From: Spirochaetae bacterium HGW-Spirochaetae-7
Lineage (GTDB): Bacteria; Spirochaetota; Spirochaetia; Treponematales; UBA12059
Reading direction: 5' to 3'
Assembly: GCA_002839245.1 (NCBI GenBank)
Contig: PGXR01000158.1
Span: 1-6,758, forward strand
DNA: 6,758 nt
This document shows, one piece after another, positions 6,006 through 6,758 of the stretch (its first letter is position 1; each line of letters starts with the position of its first letter). Below the pieces are notes generated by a model. That model saw only the letters and a program-made list of their open reading frames with translations. It ran no database searches and was not told the origin of the DNA. Made by a program: the position numbers and the translations under genes.

Positions 6006-6758
6006 ATGAATCAAGCCTTGGCTGTCATGACAGATTCGACCCTGACATACCAGCAGAAGGTCGCCGGCCTGGCCCGCGTCGGCGAGTCGACGGCCAGTCC
6101 CCTGCGTATCGGCGCCGATACCAGGCGCTATCTCGAAGCCGGCGCCATATGCGACCTGAACGAGGGGCCGGCGCCTTTCCGGCCGCGATACATCGTCCCC
6201 GACTACGAGCGCTTCATGAGGCAGGGCTCGGCCTTCCTCGGGCTCGAGCCGCCCAGGGACATTTGGGAGGCGACCGCCGCCCTCCTCATCCTGTACCGCC
6301 ACGTGCCGAGCATCACCACCTTCCCGGTCTACCTGGGCGACATCGACGCCCTCCTCGAGCCGTTCGTGCGCGACGAGGCGGAGGCGCGCAAGGCCATAGG
6401 CCTGTTCCTCCTCTCGATCGACAGGACCATCAACGACTCGTTCTGCCACGCGGACATCGGTCCCGAGGCGACGACGGCGGGCAGGCTGATACTCGAGCTT
6501 ACCCGCGAGCAGAAGAACGCCGTTCCCAACCTCAGCCTCAAGTACGCCCCCGCCTTAACGCCGGACGACTTTGCCATGCTGGCCGCGAGCGTCGCCCTCG
6601 AGGTGGCCAAGCCGAGCTTCGCCAACGACCCGATGTTCCGCTCCGAGTTCAAGGCGATGGGCCTGGGCGACTACGCGGTGGCAAGCTGCTACAACGGGCT
6701 GCCCAAGGGTGGCGGCTCCTGCACTCTGGTCCGCGCCAACCTGGCCCGCGTCGCCGGC
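6006..6758 (+). CDS. yjjI: YjjI-family glycine-radical enzyme (partial, N-terminal half)
   Basis: 251 codons are open to the right edge; the family is about 500 residues, so roughly half is visible. Stretches that match YjjI as I recall it are the CDLNEGPAPFRPRYIVPDY region (49-67), ILYRHVPSITTFPVYLGDID (95-114), FCHADIGP (146-153), and ASCYNGLPKGGGS with TLVR (226-243). Cys228 in SCYN is a candidate active-site thiyl cysteine by position, not proven. The glycyl-radical loop would be near the C-terminus, outside the window. Members need a radical-SAM activase (YjjW in E. coli), which may follow. The reaction of YjjI is not well established. The ATG at 6006 has GGGAG (5993-5997) 8 bases upstream; Met8 (6027) is a less supported start. 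Being oxygen-labile, this enzyme fits an anaerobic lifestyle and sits meaningfully beside an oxygen-sensing chemotaxis pair, although co-regulation is not shown. Confidence 0.87.
   Translation, partial: MNQALAVMTDSTLTYQQKVAGLARVGESTASPLRIGADTRRYLEAGAICDLNEGPAPFRPRYIVPDYERFMRQGSAFLGLEPPRDIWEATAALLILYRHVPSITTFPVYLGDIDALLEPFVRDEAEARKAIGLFLLSIDRTINDSFCHADIGPEATTAGRLILELTREQKNAVPNLSLKYAPALTPDDFAMLAASVALEVAKPSFANDPMFRSEFKAMGLGDYAVASCYNGLPKGGGSCTLVRANLARVAG

Noticed and set aside
4699..6449. Two long minus-strand frames opposite the chemoreceptor, intergenic region and YjjI-family gene
   Set aside because: They are antisense to strongly recognised genes, cross an obvious non-coding region, and resemble no family.
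1..6758. Mobile element, CRISPR array, tRNA or rRNA
   Set aside because: No transposase or integrase motifs, no regularly spaced repeats, and no tRNA- or rRNA-like sequence were seen on either strand.

Overview
This is a GC-rich bacterial window with six recognisable genes, arranged as two divergent operons plus the first half of a further gene. The gene content points to an anaerobic, motile bacterium, and a spirochaete (Treponema/Spirochaeta relatives) is my best guess. The reasons are a di-iron oxygen-sensor protein paired with a small soluble chemoreceptor, a combination known from Treponema denticola and Thermotoga maritima, followed by a glycyl-radical enzyme, a class destroyed by oxygen. 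The phylum is inference; no rRNA or tRNA is present to settle it.

Minus strand, 4010 down to 1: three tightly spaced genes (11 and 7 bases apart) read leftwards. They encode a membrane-anchored alpha/beta hydrolase, a 644-residue GH5 glycosidase resembling the fungal steryl-glucosidase/glucosylceramidase group (GH5_12), and the transmembrane half of an ABC exporter whose ATPase part lies beyond the left edge. The set looks like a unit acting on glycolipids or lipid esters, but the substrates are not shown by the sequence.

Plus strand, 4112 to 5769: an ODP-type metallo-beta-lactamase-fold di-iron protein, then 2 bases later a cytoplasmic methyl-accepting chemotaxis protein with no transmembrane or ligand domain. 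The first is expected to sense O2/iron and pass the state to the second and on to CheA/CheW.

The 101-base gap between the two operons (4011-4111) is dense with signals. Two divergent promoters appear to share overlapping -35 boxes, and each -10 box sits inside its own dyad (a perfect 14-base palindrome on the hydrolase side, a 6-base-arm inverted repeat on the sensor side).

From 5770 to 6005 there is a 236-base non-coding stretch with a 10-base direct repeat, a plausible promoter and a long leader with small hairpins. It leads into a YjjI-family glycine-radical enzyme that runs off the right edge. I found no mobile element, CRISPR array, RNA gene or clear intrinsic terminator.
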